The notes: a model not told the origin generated them from the sequence alone. 64,000 nt of DNA from Homarus americanus (GCF_018991925.1 NW_024732415.1:3139481-3203480); one strand, 5' to 3'; shown: positions 13,225 through 24,649, counted from the first letter of the stretch. Numbers and translations are program-made.

Positions 13225-13565
13225 TTTTTCTGTGTAACGCCATTGTCCTCTTTCCTTCCTCCTGGCTGTAATTCCAGCTTTTGTTGTCGCTGTTCCATTC
13301 ACTGACCTTCCACCCTTCTTCTAATTCTTAATGTCTCTTTCTTGTTGTTGCTGTTCTATTCACCATCCCTTCTACCTCATTCCTTTATGTAATTCCTCTT
13401 CCTTGTTGTTGCTGTTCTATTTCCCACATATTCTACCTTATTGCTATTGCTAATTCCCCTTCCTTGTTGTCGCTGTTCTATTCGCCGGCTCTCCACCCTT
13501 CCTGCATACCTTCTTTCTAAGCTATAATTCCCCCCTTTTGTTGTTGCTGCTCCGTTTACCACTCC
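13225..13565. repeat. Degenerate ~63-bp tandem repeat, pyrimidine-rich
   Basis: About five diverged units each containing CTTGTTGTTGCTGTTCTATT followed by a C/T-rich stretch. It produces an antisense Arg/Glu-rich open frame (13377-13622) that I regard as spurious. A CCT-type run follows at 13628-13650. Confidence 0.75.
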
Positions 13566-13679
13566 TCCTTCCCCTTCTCTCATCCTCATTTCCCTCTTCA
13601 TCCTCTCTTCCTTTCCCTCCACATCGCCATCCTCCTCCTCCTCCTCCTCCCCAACCAGAATTCTCCAAACACCTCACCA

Positions 13680-14110
13680 AAAGCTTTTTGTCATCACAAT
13701 GGTCTTGTTAAGCTGCAACTTCGCTCCCATTTTTGTGTGACAACAGAAAGACAGACAAACAGACAAACAGATACATTGTTAAAGTGAAGGCAAACGGGAG
13801 GAATAACGGAGAGGCAGACTGTAGGTACTTGGTAATATACTTTTCATTTCTAATATATATAATTCACTGCACTATGTAGATCGTATATCTAATTGTACAT
13901 ACAGTGTCGACACAGTACCTATAATTCACCTTTCGTCAAACATACTGATTATACAATGAATCATAAACACATACGCCCTCGCCTTAGGTGTTACGCGAGG
14001 CAGTGACTATGGCTGTTATGTATTGAGATTGTATCCATAATTCTATACATATCTCTTAAGAGGTAATGGAAGATAAATACATCAGCTGTTGGGAATGGTT
14101 TAGGTAATTC
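13680..14110. other. Unique sequence, nothing recognised
   Basis: No open frame or RNA gene seen. Confidence 0.5.
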
Positions 14111-14135
14111 ATGTATATATATATATATATAGCTT

Positions 14136-14177
<42 letters not shown>

Positions 14178-14580
14178 TTTTACCCTCCCTTCTCCCCTAC
14201 CTCCCGTTCTTTCCTTCTCCTCTCCTTTCTCTTACTATACCTCCCATCCTCCCATTCCCTCTCCTTCATATCTTTCTTCCTCCCTTCGTCCTTCCGTTCT
14301 TTACTCCTACTCTCCCCTATCCTCCCTTTCCTTCTATATACTATCTTCCTCCCCCCTTACTCTATTTACTTCACTCTTACCCTCTCTCCTTTATGCATAT
14401 TCTCCCTTTTTTTTGTTTCTATCCTCCTTCGTTCCTACACTCCCTGTCTCCACCCCCCTCTCTCTCTCTCCTTCCATCCCACTTATCCTCCTCCCCTCCT
14501 ACCACTAATCCATTCAACAATCCCTCCCTCCTACCACACCACCCTCTGTCCCTCCCTCCCTCCCGGCCCCACACATTAAA
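14111..14580. repeat. (TA)n/(CT)n microsatellite and long pyrimidine tract
   Basis: A short TA run (14113-14130) leads into (CT)n (14139-14175) and then ~400 bp of C/T-rich sequence on the + strand. The 160-codon Leu/Ser/Pro frame over it is low-complexity and not called as a gene. Confidence 0.9.
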
Positions 14581-15340
14581 AATAAAAAAGTAATACCAAT
14601 TCAAGGGTCAGAACATATATTGGAGTTTCAATCACTAGAAATTATTAAAATTGTTTCGGTAACTTTCGACTGCCTCTCTCGCCGTAGCGTCTTGTGGTCA
14701 TGGGTGGTTATGGTTGGTTTCTTGCTTGCGGTGTAGGGGACCTAGACGCGAGGCCAGGATAATTTTACAGTACCGGACAAGTTAACTCCTTGTTTTAGTG
14801 TTATTGTACCTTGATAACAGTGACAAGCCAGCACCAATATGGATGTGATTGATTTTTTTACAGGTAAATTTTTTTATTTACTTTATTCTTTCGTAAATCT
14901 ATCATTCCTCTTTATGTACAAGTTTACACCTAAAAAAATAATCAAGATATTTAAGTCCGTTTTCGGAAATTCAAAATTCAAACTCAGCCCACCAGCTTAT
15001 GCTTTGTTGACATTTACAATTTACGAAAACGGATTTAAAGTTAGAAGATATTCCATTTTTCATTGTAAAAGGCCACATGAAAAAGCTATCAACCAGACGG
15101 TGCAGAAAAGGTTCCATAATAACACGAATTCGTTAGATATAGTGAATGGAGCCTTGTGAGAGTTGCCTGTCAATACCTTGCTTCCTCTCTAAATAAACCG
15201 TACCTTTAATATGAGCAACACTAACTAACACCTACCGTCTGCCTCATGATTGTCTCTCTCGCGTTACCGGCAACTCTAACATCAAGATTTTTGTGTTTCC
15301 GATGGTCCTTATGGTAGAATTATGTTCAGAAACACCTAGC
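14581..15340. other. Unique sequence with a 106-codon frame of unknown status
   Basis: The + frame at 14839-15159 starts MDVIDFFTG and is Phe/Lys/Ile-rich as expected of AT-rich DNA. It shows no domain I recognise. Its start overlaps TTTTTTACAGGTAAAT, which resembles a 3' splice site directly followed by a 5' splice site. I do not call a gene. Confidence 0.35.
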
Positions 15341-15430
15341 CTAACCTAATTTAACCAATCCTAACCCAACCTAACCTAACTTATCCAAACCTAACTTAAT
15401 CTTAGCCTAACCTAATCCTGACCTGAGCTA
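15341..15430. repeat. Telomere-type CCTAA tract, degenerate
   Basis: Repeated CCTAAC/CCTAAT pentamers with substitutions, in C-rich orientation on the + strand. This is an interstitial relic of the arthropod TTAGG sequence. Confidence 0.85.
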
Positions 15431-16246
15431 AACTATATAAAAGCCTCATACAACTGCAAAGGTATGTATGTGACTTAACTGTGTCCACACTAGTATCTTT
15501 TGAGAACAGAATCCCAAACGCAAGTTAAAAATAAAAGACCTTAACGCAAATATATAAATAAAACATCTTGAGCGACCAAAACATTCAATTTCCTGAATAC
15601 CTTAAAGGGGTCGCATCTATCACAGGCGCGATACAACGTAAACACAACAACAGGAATATTCAAGAGGACTGGAATCCTACCCATCGATTCTCAAACTTTC
15701 ATTCGAATAAATTAGGATATACATTTACTTTATATATATATATATATATATACACCATAACTAGGTAGTTTTATATTAAGTTAGACTAAGAAAATTATCG
15801 TAGTCTATGAGCAGTTGGACATCTAGGCCCAGATGATAATTTAAACCAACATCTGTTTTACGTCCAAATCCAATTATTTTTCATGGACACTGAACTCCCC
15901 CTCTGCATATTAACTTAAAGCTGCTATTCAGTAGGACTCAGCATTTCATAACAGTGTAATTTAGATGCTATTCAAGGCGTGTGGATCCTAACAGCCTGAT
16001 GATAGAGCATAATAATCAATGATACTCATTACTACATGAATAGCTTTCCATTTATTCATTAGGCTTAATATAATACTCACCATCGGCAGTACTCGGCATC
16101 ACGTACGACCTAAAGTTACTGTACTGTATCGAGAAATTCACCTCTAATGGGTCCTTTGATGTAATGGACATACAGTGACAAGGAACTAATTTTATATTCG
16201 GAAAATTCAACCTCCATATTCAGTGAAGTGTTGAGAAACCCACTGG
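15431..16246. other. Unique sequence with a short TA tract
   Basis: A TA run lies at 15731-15752. Nothing else recognised. Confidence 0.5.
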
Positions 16247-16263
16247 ATCTATCTATCTATCTA

Positions 16264-16308
<45 letters not shown>

Positions 16309-16324
16309 GTCTGTCTGTCTGTCT
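16247..16324. repeat. (ATCT)n-(GTCT)n compound microsatellite
   Basis: ATCT tetranucleotides changing to GTCT at the 3' end. Confidence 0.96.
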
Positions 16325-16489
16325 AACAATATAAGTTTCCTCAGTAACTTTGGGATTCGAAAAACAATTTAAACTCTGATTCGTGAAGGTCATTTTATTC
16401 CACGTATCACTATACAGTAGCATTAAAATTATGTATTTATAATTTTGAGAGAACTGAAAAATTAAGAATAGTGGATGTTTAATTCAAAG

Positions 16490-16490
<1 letters not shown>

Positions 16491-16531
<41 letters not shown>
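16491..16531. repeat. (AC)n microsatellite
   Basis: Uninterrupted AC dinucleotides followed by a short AGAG run. Confidence 0.96.
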
Positions 16532-16536
<5 letters not shown>

Positions 16537-16875
16537 AGAAAGGGAATTTTGGACATTTACTTTACTAACGCAACTGTATCACAATGTGTAGAGTTACGTG
16601 CATAAAATTATAACAAAATCTACGGCTAAATCACCCAAATCTCACTGTCATTACCTCAACTTCCGTCAAGTGCTGTAGCTAATAACTTTGTGACTTAGAA
16701 TTGTCCCTGGAATACCCCCCTTGCAATTTACTGTACGGAATTAAGAATCATCCTTTAGCTATATAAAGTAATTATTGTGTTATTTGAGATCCTTAGCTGT
16801 TTACTGTATCACGGTACATGATGAACGTGGCTCTTATCACCTTAACTAGTTATATGATTAACACGATCATACCAT

Positions 16876-17175
16876 ACTAGTGCTGAGTTGGCGTGGTTAC
16901 TAGTGCTGAGTTGGCGTGGTTACTAGTGCTGAGTTGGCGTGGTTACTAGTGCTGAGTTGGCGTGGTTACTAGTGCTGAGTTGGCGTGGTTACTAGTGCTG
17001 AGTTGGCGTGGTTACTAGTGCTGAGTTGGCGTGGTTACTAGTGCTGAGTTGGCGTGTTACTAGTGCTGAGTTGGCGTGGTTACTAGTGCTGAGTTGGCGT
17101 GGTTTACTAGTGCTGAGTTGGCGTGATTACTAGTGCTGAGTTGGCATGGTTACTAGTGCTGAGTTGGCGTGGTTA
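16876..17175. repeat. 23-bp minisatellite, 13 units
   Basis: Near-identical units with core GCTGAGTTGGCGTGGTTAC. Single-base variants occur only in the last few units: a missing G near 17056, an extra T near 17104, GCGTGA, and GCATGG. The left units are perfect, which points to recent expansion from that side. Confidence 0.97.
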
Positions 17176-17575
17176 ACAGCAGAAAGAGGAGTATTATGCA
17201 ATGTTATCAGTAAACAGCAATATTATACAAGGTTAACGGTAGATAGAGGAGTATTAAACAGAATCAACAGTAGGTAGTTGAATATTATACAGGGTCGGGT
17301 CTGTTCATCTTCTCAGTGAGCAGTTGAATATAACTAAACATATCTATGGATTTGGGTTGACGTTCACTGACAACACGACTCGTCAAAGCATACTGGTAAA
17401 CACTTCATCTATATTTAAATGCAAACGTTAGATTACAACAACAACAGCTTGGTGGGAGATGCTAGTCCAAGGTCCCTTTTATAGAACTGTGACCTGTCTT
17501 GACCTTGAACTTTAATCTTGCGTCCCTAAAAACCTAACAGCTGTAGGAGTAATGGTGAATACATATATGAACACT
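17176..17575. other. Unique sequence, nothing recognised
   Basis: Includes two or three loose GTATTATACA phrases next to the minisatellite but no gene. Confidence 0.45.
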
Positions 17576-17815
17576 ATAGCTCTCGTTGTCTTCTAAATAT
17601 ATGGAATTATAGTTGCTGTCTAAATAAAGATAATTATAGTTTTTGTTTAAATATACAAAAAATAAAGTTGCTGTCTAAATAGAGATAATTGTAGCGCCTG
17701 TCTGAATATATATAATTAAAGTTTCTGTCTAATTAGGTCTATACAAAATTTGTCTCCTCCCTACATATAATTATAGCTGTTGACTAAATAGAGATAATTA
17801 TAGTTCCCGCATCTC
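17576..17815. repeat. Degenerate ~37-bp tandem repeat
   Basis: Diverged units based on ATAATTATAGTTGCTGTCTA separated by AAATAGAG-type linkers. Confidence 0.7.
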
Positions 17816-18196
17816 CCCCACGAGCGAGGACAAGGTGTTCCGATTTCATTATATAATCACTTTGTTGATATTAGGCCTATCCCCACTCTGACCGTCCTGC
17901 CCTCTCTAATTAAGCCTACTGAAGAAGGGAGTCATAAGACCTATCGTTAGCCACCTTGAATATATGTTATCACTGTGAATCATCGCCAGCACGAGCAATA
18001 AGATACTCTTGGCGTTACTCTCTTACCTCCGACATGTTATGCTTACGCCAGACATACGCCTGCCAGCCTTTTGCCTGCGGTGGCACTGATGATTACGTGA
18101 TAATTTTGTGAATATTGTATAAAAAATAGTATGTGAGGTGTAATAATAATAATAATAAAGAAAGTGGATATAAGAAAATGCATCAGCTGTTTGATC

Positions 18197-18198
<2 letters not shown>
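17816..18198. other. Unique sequence, nothing recognised
   Basis: Ends in a short AAT run just before the GA tract. Confidence 0.5.

Positions 18199-18234
<36 letters not shown>
18199..18234. repeat. (GA)n microsatellite
   Basis: Uninterrupted GA dinucleotides. Confidence 0.96.
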
Positions 18235-18237
<3 letters not shown>

Positions 18238-18574
18238 CGTCATCCATTTACACATCAAAGGCAATAATATACTTATACTCACCTAAACCAATATCTCTCA
18301 CGTTTGTAGATGAAGAAGAAAAAAAATATGACTCAATTTTATTTAATCTCACTTGTTCACGCAGAGAACAACAAAAATAATATTTCTATTTACTTTTCCT
18401 TGTCTATTCCACTATCTTTCTCTGTCTTTATCCTATATCCTCTTTTATCCGATTGTTTTGTTATTTTCATTCACGCCTTCCTTAACTCAATTTATTTCTC
18501 TTGTATTCCACTTCTCGCCTTTTCTATCCTTTTATGTTATATTTCTATTATCTTCGGTTTGTGAATGTTGGAAT

Positions 18575-18985
18575 GGTGGTAGTGATGGTTGGTTGTTGTG
18601 GTAGTGGTCAAAGATGTTGGTTGGAATGATGGTGGTAGTGGTTATTGTTTTAGTTATACGTTGAAGGTTTGTTAAGAATGGTGATGGTGGTTGTTGTGGT
18701 GGTAGTAGAGGGGTTGGTAGAAATGGTGGTGATGGTGGTGAGGGGTTGGTAGGAATGGTGGTGGTGGTTGTTGTGGTGGTAGTAGAGGGGTTGGTAGAAA
18801 TGGTGATGGTGGTGAGGGGTAGGTAGGAATGGTGGTTGTTGTGGTGGTTGTTGTGGTGGTTGTTGTGGTGGAGGGGTTGGTTAGAATGTTGGTGATAATG
18901 GCGGCTGTTTTGATAATAGTAGTTGTGGTGTAGTAGATGAATGGTGGTGATTGAAAGTGGTGGTGGTTAGGGGAGGATGGAGTGG
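18575..18985. repeat. GGT-rich degenerate minisatellite
   Basis: G/T-biased + strand built from GGTGGTAGTAGAGGGGTTGG and GGTTGTTGTG phrases. The antisense poly-Thr/His/Pro frame (18672-19028) is a product of the composition. Confidence 0.85.
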
Positions 18986-19049
18986 TATAGACAGACAGAC
19001 AGGGAGAGACAGAAGGAAAGATCAACAAAGCGACAGGGACAATGATAGA

Positions 19050-19170
19050 CAGATTGAGCGATAGATAGATAGATAGAGGGAATTAGAGATATATAGATAG
19101 ATAGATAGATATAGGGAATGATAGAATGAAGAATATATAGATAGATTGATAGATAGATAGAGAGAGGGAA
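19050..19170. repeat. (GATA)n-rich tracts
   Basis: Three interrupted runs of GATA tetranucleotides separated by GGGAATGATAGAA-like spacers. Confidence 0.9.
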
Positions 19171-19667
19171 TGGGATAGAGAGAGTCCCTCCAAGACGCTC
19201 ACACTGTCTCCTTCACATCTGTTGCGTGCCCCGGGCTGGCACCACTTGGCCAAATTGTAATTAAGATAGCTAATAAGCCTTCCCATTAATTGTTTCTAAT
19301 AGTTAATTAAGGTAAGATGATGTTGCTATTTCGCATTCTAATGTCGCGAGGAGGTGAAGCCATCGCGATTACATTGGCATATTAATGATTGTAATTATAC
19401 AACAATGGCGACGACAAGAACGACGTCGTTTTCCTGTTTATAGGCCGATGATAATATGTAAATTAGGTAGTAAAAATCATTACTAAGGTTCCAGAAACAT
19501 GGAAATTGGTTTTAACTTTGTGAAACACCAATAGAGTTAAGTTTATAAATGAAGTCTCCGTGTATTATAATGGCTTTTAACTTATTTGATCAGGTATGAA
19601 CAAGGTTTCAGAATTTTTGAGAAATAGTTCGAGACTTAACCCCAAAACCTTTTATTTTTCTTGAAGA

Positions 19668-20366
19668 CTTGAAGACATGTATAGAGATTAAATATTCAGT
19701 GGGTCAAAACTTGAAGATATATATAGAGATTAAATATTCAGTGGGTCAAAACTTGAAGATATGTATAGAGATTAAATATTCAGTGGGTCAAAACTTGAAG
19801 ATATATATAGAGATTAAATATTCAAGATGTATATAGAGATTAAATATTCAGTGGGTCAAAACTTGAAGATATGTATAGAGATTAAATATTCAGTGGGTCA
19901 AAACTTGAAGATATATATAGAGATTAAATATTCAGTGGGTCAAAACTTGAAGATATATATAGAGATTAAATATTCAGTGGGTCAAAACTTGAAGATATGT
20001 ATAGAGATTAAATATGCAGTGGGTCAAAACTTGAAGATATATATAGAGATTAAATATTCAGTGAGTCAAAAATTGAAGATATGTATAGAGATTAAATATT
20101 CAGTGGGTCAAAACTTGAAGATATGTATAGAGATTAAATATTCAGTGGGTCAAAACTTGAAGATATATATAGAGATTAAATATTCAGTGGGTCAAAACTT
20201 GAAGATGTATATAGAGATTAAATATTCAGTGGGTCAAAACTTGAAGATATATATAGAGATTAAATATTCAGTGGGTCAAAACTTGAAGATATATATAGAG
20301 ATTAAATATTCAGTGGGTTAAAACTTGAAGATGTATATAGAGAGATTAAATATTCAGTGGGTTAAA
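19668..20366. repeat. 42-bp minisatellite, about 16-17 units
   Basis: Units contain GAGATTAAATATTCAGTGGG and GAAGATATATATA. One unit near 19804-19829 is internally truncated. The period is a multiple of three and the + frame has no stop, giving a 164-codon Ile/Lys-rich frame (19827-20321) of 14-residue repeats. I do not take it as a gene: there is no unique flank and no splice context. Confidence 0.97.
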
Positions 20367-20504
20367 ATAGGGTTTAACTTCTCGATAAACTACTTTTAAT
20401 ACTGTATAGGAATGTTGCGCTGTGATTACCTGAAAAATAGTCCCCTAAGTTTATGTCACCTGATGATTGAGCATCTTAGATATATACCCGCTACCTAAGG
20501 AGGG

Positions 20505-20665
20505 CTAGGTCAAGTTAGGTTAGGTTAGGTAAGATAGATCGGATTAGTTAAGTTAAGTTAGATATTGTTATGGTAAGTTAGTTTAAGTTAGACTAGAGTA
20601 GATTAGGTTAAGATAGGTTAAGTTAGGTTAGAGTAGGTTAGAGTAGGTTAGTTAAGTAAAGTAGA
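20505..20665. repeat. Telomere-type TTAGG tract (G-rich on +)
   Basis: GGTTAGGTTAGG at the start decays into GTTAAGTTAG and AGAGTAGGTTAG variants. Confidence 0.88.
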
Positions 20666-20821
20666 ACAGGTAGTAGAGATTGAAGTCCACAACATAATAA
20701 TAGTTTGTTTCACAGCTTGAGATCAGTATTAGAGGTAGACTAAGAGATACAAGGCGTGGAACTGGTCTTTTATATATTAAGCAGATTAGATTAACTGTAA
20801 TTAAGGTCCAAGTTCATGTAA
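20666..20821. other. Spacer between opposed telomere-type tracts
   Basis: Unique AT-rich sequence separating TTAGG (left) from CCTAA (right). Confidence 0.7.
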
Positions 20822-21031
20822 AAGGTCTTAATTTTATAACCTAACGTGACTTGACTTAACCTAACCCAACCTAACCTTAACATAACCTAACCTAACCAAT
20901 CTAATCTAACACAAAACCTAATTATCTAACCTAATCTAATTACGGTAACCCAACCTAACCTAACTTAATCTAACCACCTAACCTAACCTAACCTAACCTA
21001 ATCCATGTTAACTTACCCTAATCAAATCCAA
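20822..21031. repeat. Telomere-type CCTAA tract (C-rich on +)
   Basis: Many CCTAA pentamers with point changes, in the orientation opposite to 20505-20665. Confidence 0.9.
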
Positions 21032-21449
21032 CCTAAAGTATTAATTTATAGTTAAGTTACCAAAAGCATTAAAAAATATTACTTAAAATTTATGAAAAAC
21101 CAAATCGATTTACTAATAAGTGAAGCCTCAAGAACACCAATATGAGTTCGATTGTTTAAGAAATGTAATAAGTAAAAAGTGACTTTGTAAGGTATCGAGT
21201 TGGTTTTCGTTGACAGGTTTAAGTATAGATAAGACTGAAACATATGAATAAGACTTCTATAAGACTTTAAAGACTTCCGTATTGTAGATAATTTATATGA
21301 ACTTGAGAGGCTTTTTTTTTGTTGGATGTGACCTTGTGGATCTCTGACAGCTAATAAAGACACAGATGAAAATAACACTGGTACACATGCACTCAGACAG
21401 ACACACTGATTAAAACAAACACATACGGAGAAGATACATGGAGAGAAAC
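21032..21449. other. Unique AT-rich sequence
   Basis: Antisense 134-codon frame (21079-21483) begins in the CA microsatellite and shows no domain. No gene called. Confidence 0.45.
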
Positions 21450-21487
21450 ACACACACACACACACACATACACACACACACACACAC
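21450..21487. repeat. (CA)n microsatellite
   Basis: CA dinucleotides with one ATACAC interruption. Confidence 0.95.
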
Positions 21488-21744
21488 GGTCAAATACAAA
21501 TAACTACATATACAAGTTGGGTATAATTCGTTGTATTAAATATTTATCTGGTTTTACCTTAACAAGATCACAAGAGCCATGAATATAATTACCATGGGTT
21601 ACCTCACATGTGTACATTAAACACCTTGGTTCGGTATATTTTGTCCTGTGTATATTAATGATGGGTCGCACACTAATTAAGGGAACGCCAACCTCTCTCT
21701 CTCTCTCTCCTGTTTTCTGTTCACCTTCCCCTTCCCCCATTCTT

Positions 21745-21868
21745 TTTATGAAACATTTTTATGACTCACTAGACAGTGTACGACCATCCCCTTGGCTATC
21801 CGCTCCTCCCTACCAAATTTAAGCTTCGTGTCTTCAAAAATGTCGGGCCGCTGGTAGGGGGTTGGTGT
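21745..21868 (+). mobile_element. SINE-like dispersed repeat, copy 3 (partial)
   Basis: On the + strand, GACCATCCCCTTGG...CTCCCTACCAAATTT aligns with the bodies of copies 1 and 2. The sense 3' end is followed by a short unique stretch and then (GA)n at 21877-21934. No tRNA-like head is visible here. Confidence 0.5.
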
Positions 21869-21874
21869 CGGCCC

Positions 21875-21876
<2 letters not shown>

Positions 21877-21934
<58 letters not shown>
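21877..21934. repeat. (GA)n microsatellite
   Basis: Uninterrupted GA dinucleotides. Confidence 0.97.
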
Positions 21935-21937
<3 letters not shown>

Positions 21938-21984
21938 ACCAGTGAAGGCGGTCAATTTTCCCACCGCGTGACAACAGAATCCAA

Positions 21985-22335
21985 GAAGCCATAAATCTTA
22001 AAATAACGACGTAATATAATAATTATTTCGATGCTAAGGCTAAATCCAAGATGCCATTACCTATACAATGATAACACAAAATCGTGATTATCCCTTGTTA
22101 TGCCACAGCAAAGTCTAGGAAGCCATAAAATACCAAATAACTCCCTTCGTGCCACAAAAACTCCAAGGTGCCATAACTCGAGATAATACAGTAATGATGA
22201 AAAATACTTCTTGCTCCCCTCTGCTCCACTACAAGGTCCAAGGGGCCATAATATCTCTGTATAGTAATAATAAAGAATACATGATTATCGCCCCTCCTAC
22301 CACAAGAAAAAACCCGATGATCTGTAATTCTGAAC
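21985..22335. repeat. Degenerate ~60-bp tandem repeat
   Basis: Diverged units with recurring AAGCCATAAAAT / TCCAAGATGCCAT / GGGGCCATAATA phrases separated by AATAATGA-type linkers. Copies are poor, so the period is approximate. Confidence 0.6.
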
Positions 22336-22679
22336 AATACATGATATCAAACACTGAATATTAATGCCTCTCAGACCTTGTCATCTACTTAACAAATTTA
22401 TTAACACTGTTCGTGTTTTAAATAATCTTGGACTCGCGTACAGAAACCATGAGACATTCACTAGTTCCCCCTCTTATAAGGAAGGTTGGCGACAATGCCC
22501 TTATGATAAAAGAACGAGAGGTACAGGGAACGTATGTAAGGGAACATTTGCGGGAAACAAGGGTCAAAAGAACGTTCAATATATTGTCTCCGCGCGTTAT
22601 TAGTGACCCCTTGAGGAGTAGGGGAGAATATGCCTTAGAGGGAATTAGTTTAGAACTTTCTCCCTCCCTGCTGATGTAA

Positions 22680-23100
22680 GTTTTATTACGAGGGTGCAGG
22701 GGGTAAGGTGGAGGTGAATAGGTATACAAGGGGGTCATGAATAGGTAGAGGAAGGCGAGGTGGAAAGGGTGGAGAGGGACGTAGAATAGAAGATAAGATG
22801 GAGTTAGTGGAAAGGGGGAGAGAGATAGATGGAAGAGGGGATGTTAGTGAGAGGAGTGAGGGGTGTTAATGAAAAGGGAGAGGAGAGAGTGAGAGGTAGG
22901 TGCTAGTAGAATGGGAGAGGAGAAAGTGAGAGGTAGGTGCTAGTAGAAAGGGAGAGGAGAGAGTGAGAGGTAGGGAAGTAGATATTAGTGGGAAAAGATG
23001 GGAGAGTGGGGTGTAGGGAGGGAGGTAGGTGTTAGTGGAGAGGGAGAGGGGGAAAGAGAGGTATAAGCAGGTGAGGATCAGTTGGGTATTGTGGTCTGGC
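22680..23100. repeat. Purine-rich degenerate minisatellite
   Basis: Diverged phrases GGGAGAGGAGAGAGTGAGAG and GGTAGGTGCTAGTAGAA; the clearest two units lie at 22876-22960. Confidence 0.75.
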
Positions 23101-23181
23101 AGATAATAGTGAGTGTCGGTGAATTTATGTGGTAAGTGACGGATGGTGTATGTGGTTATGTGGAAGTGAAGAGTGGGAGGT

Positions 23182-23182
<1 letters not shown>

Positions 23183-23213
<31 letters not shown>
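23183..23213. repeat. (GT)n microsatellite
   Basis: Uninterrupted GT dinucleotides. Confidence 0.95.
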
Positions 23214-23216
<3 letters not shown>

Positions 23217-23341
23217 AAAAGTGAGTCTAAGTGGGTAAGTAGGTTCAGTGGTGCATATAAGTGGGAATTAAGTGGTGGTGATAAAGGGAGAAAGGGTGTA
23301 CATTGGTGGATGTAAGAGCGAGTATGGGTCCAAGAATAGGT

Positions 23342-23345
<4 letters not shown>

Positions 23346-23404
<59 letters not shown>
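23346..23404. repeat. (TC)n microsatellite
   Basis: Uninterrupted TC dinucleotides. Confidence 0.97.
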
Positions 23405-23925
23405 ATGTGAAGTCTTAACCCAGAATAACTTGTATTTTGTATAATTTTGTATATACCGAGTCTGGTTGGAAGGCGAAGTGAAGGTATATACAGTATATAT
23501 ATTTCAGCCCCCCTGGTGGTGTGTTTATGTATTATGTATGGGTTATCGGACCCCGCCAGAGCCAGAAACAAACTTACACAATACTGCATCAAGTAGTGGA
23601 AGGCGGGTGGTGGTTGTGAGTTCTTGTAGGCAAAGATTTTTTAGTTTTTATTTTACGTACACCAAAAAAATCTTATCATTTTCTATTTTTTAGAGTTTAT
23701 TGGTTAAATTAAAATTAAAATCCATAAGAAAATACTGATGAGTTTAGAGTCGTTGTATCTTAAAAGGGTAATAATACACCTGTCCTTTACTAATTAGCGA
23801 TAGCACCTGAGAGTTTATTCCCTGTGAAAAGTTTGAATACACTTCTCTTAGTTAAGACAAAGAAGAGAATAGGAAAAAAACTTCGAATAGACTATATTCA
23901 TTTACCCATTCATTACGATGTTTTT
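23405..23925. other. Unique sequence, nothing recognised
   Basis: Short frames only. Confidence 0.5.
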
Positions 23926-23926
23926 A

Positions 23927-24122
23927 CCCCTTCAGTACAATGACTTAACCCCTTCAGTACAATGACTTAACCCCTTCAGTACAATGACTTAACCCCTTCA
24001 GTACAATGACTTAACCCCTTCAGTACAATGACTTAACCCCTTCAGTACAATGACTTAACCCCTTCAGTACAATGACTTAACCCCTTCAGTACAATGACTT
24101 AACCCCTTCAGTACAATGACTT
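23927..24122. repeat. 22-bp minisatellite, nine perfect units
   Basis: Nine tandem copies containing CTTCAGTACAATGACTTAAC with no visible variants. A diverged copy in the opposite orientation (GGGGTTAAGTCATCGTATTC) lies immediately downstream at 24137-24156. There are no spacers, so this is not a CRISPR array. Confidence 0.98.
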
Positions 24123-24348
24123 ATTCGTCTTATTCGAGGGGTTAAGTCATCGTATTCAAGGAGATAATTCATCGTAAGACAGAGTATTATAGAGCATACA
24201 TCAATCCATCTAATTAATAATATACGATATGTAACTAATTTTTCACATTTCTATTTGTAAAGACTCATTCAAGGTAAAGATTGACATAGATAAATATTAC
24301 AATTTATTTAAGTTTTTCAAGAATATATATATAGAATGGCATTAACGA

Positions 24349-24373
24349 GAGAGAGAGAGAGAGAGAGAGAGAT
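24349..24373. repeat. (GA)n microsatellite
   Basis: Short GA tract. Confidence 0.93.
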
Positions 24374-24448
24374 TATGCTAACCCAAGAGTCGTAACAGTG
24401 CCAGAGTTGGAGAAGTAATTATACAGAGTTTGAGTTAGATCTCCCCAG

Positions 24449-24449
<1 letters not shown>

Positions 24450-24487
<38 letters not shown>

Positions 24488-24495
24488 TGTGTGTT
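24450..24495. repeat. (GT)n microsatellite
   Basis: GT dinucleotides with one GTGAGTG interruption. Confidence 0.95.
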
Positions 24496-24574
24496 TTCTC
24501 CTTTGTGGTATACGCATGTGCATTTATGTATGTGCATATACTCACATCATTACACTGTATGCACTCAGAAATAA

Positions 24575-24583
24575 ACACACACA

Positions 24584-24648
<65 letters not shown>
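24575..24648. repeat. (AC)n microsatellite
   Basis: AC dinucleotides with one ACAAAC interruption. It lies ~80 bp from the GT tract at 24450, so the two are complementary and could fold together. Confidence 0.96.

Positions 24649-24649
<1 letters not shown>

Noticed and set aside
14853..14875. TTTTTTACAGGTAAAT, resembling a recursive splice site (acceptor fused to donor), at the start of a 106-codon frame
   Set aside because: The pyrimidine run is short, no host gene is known to span it, and AT-rich DNA gives such strings often.
19827..20321. 164-codon Ile/Glu/Lys repeat frame
   Set aside because: Translation of a 42-bp minisatellite with no unique sequence, splice site or promoter context.
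23927..24122. Regular short repeats that could suggest a CRISPR array
   Set aside because: Units are directly adjacent with no spacers, and the DNA is clearly eukaryotic.
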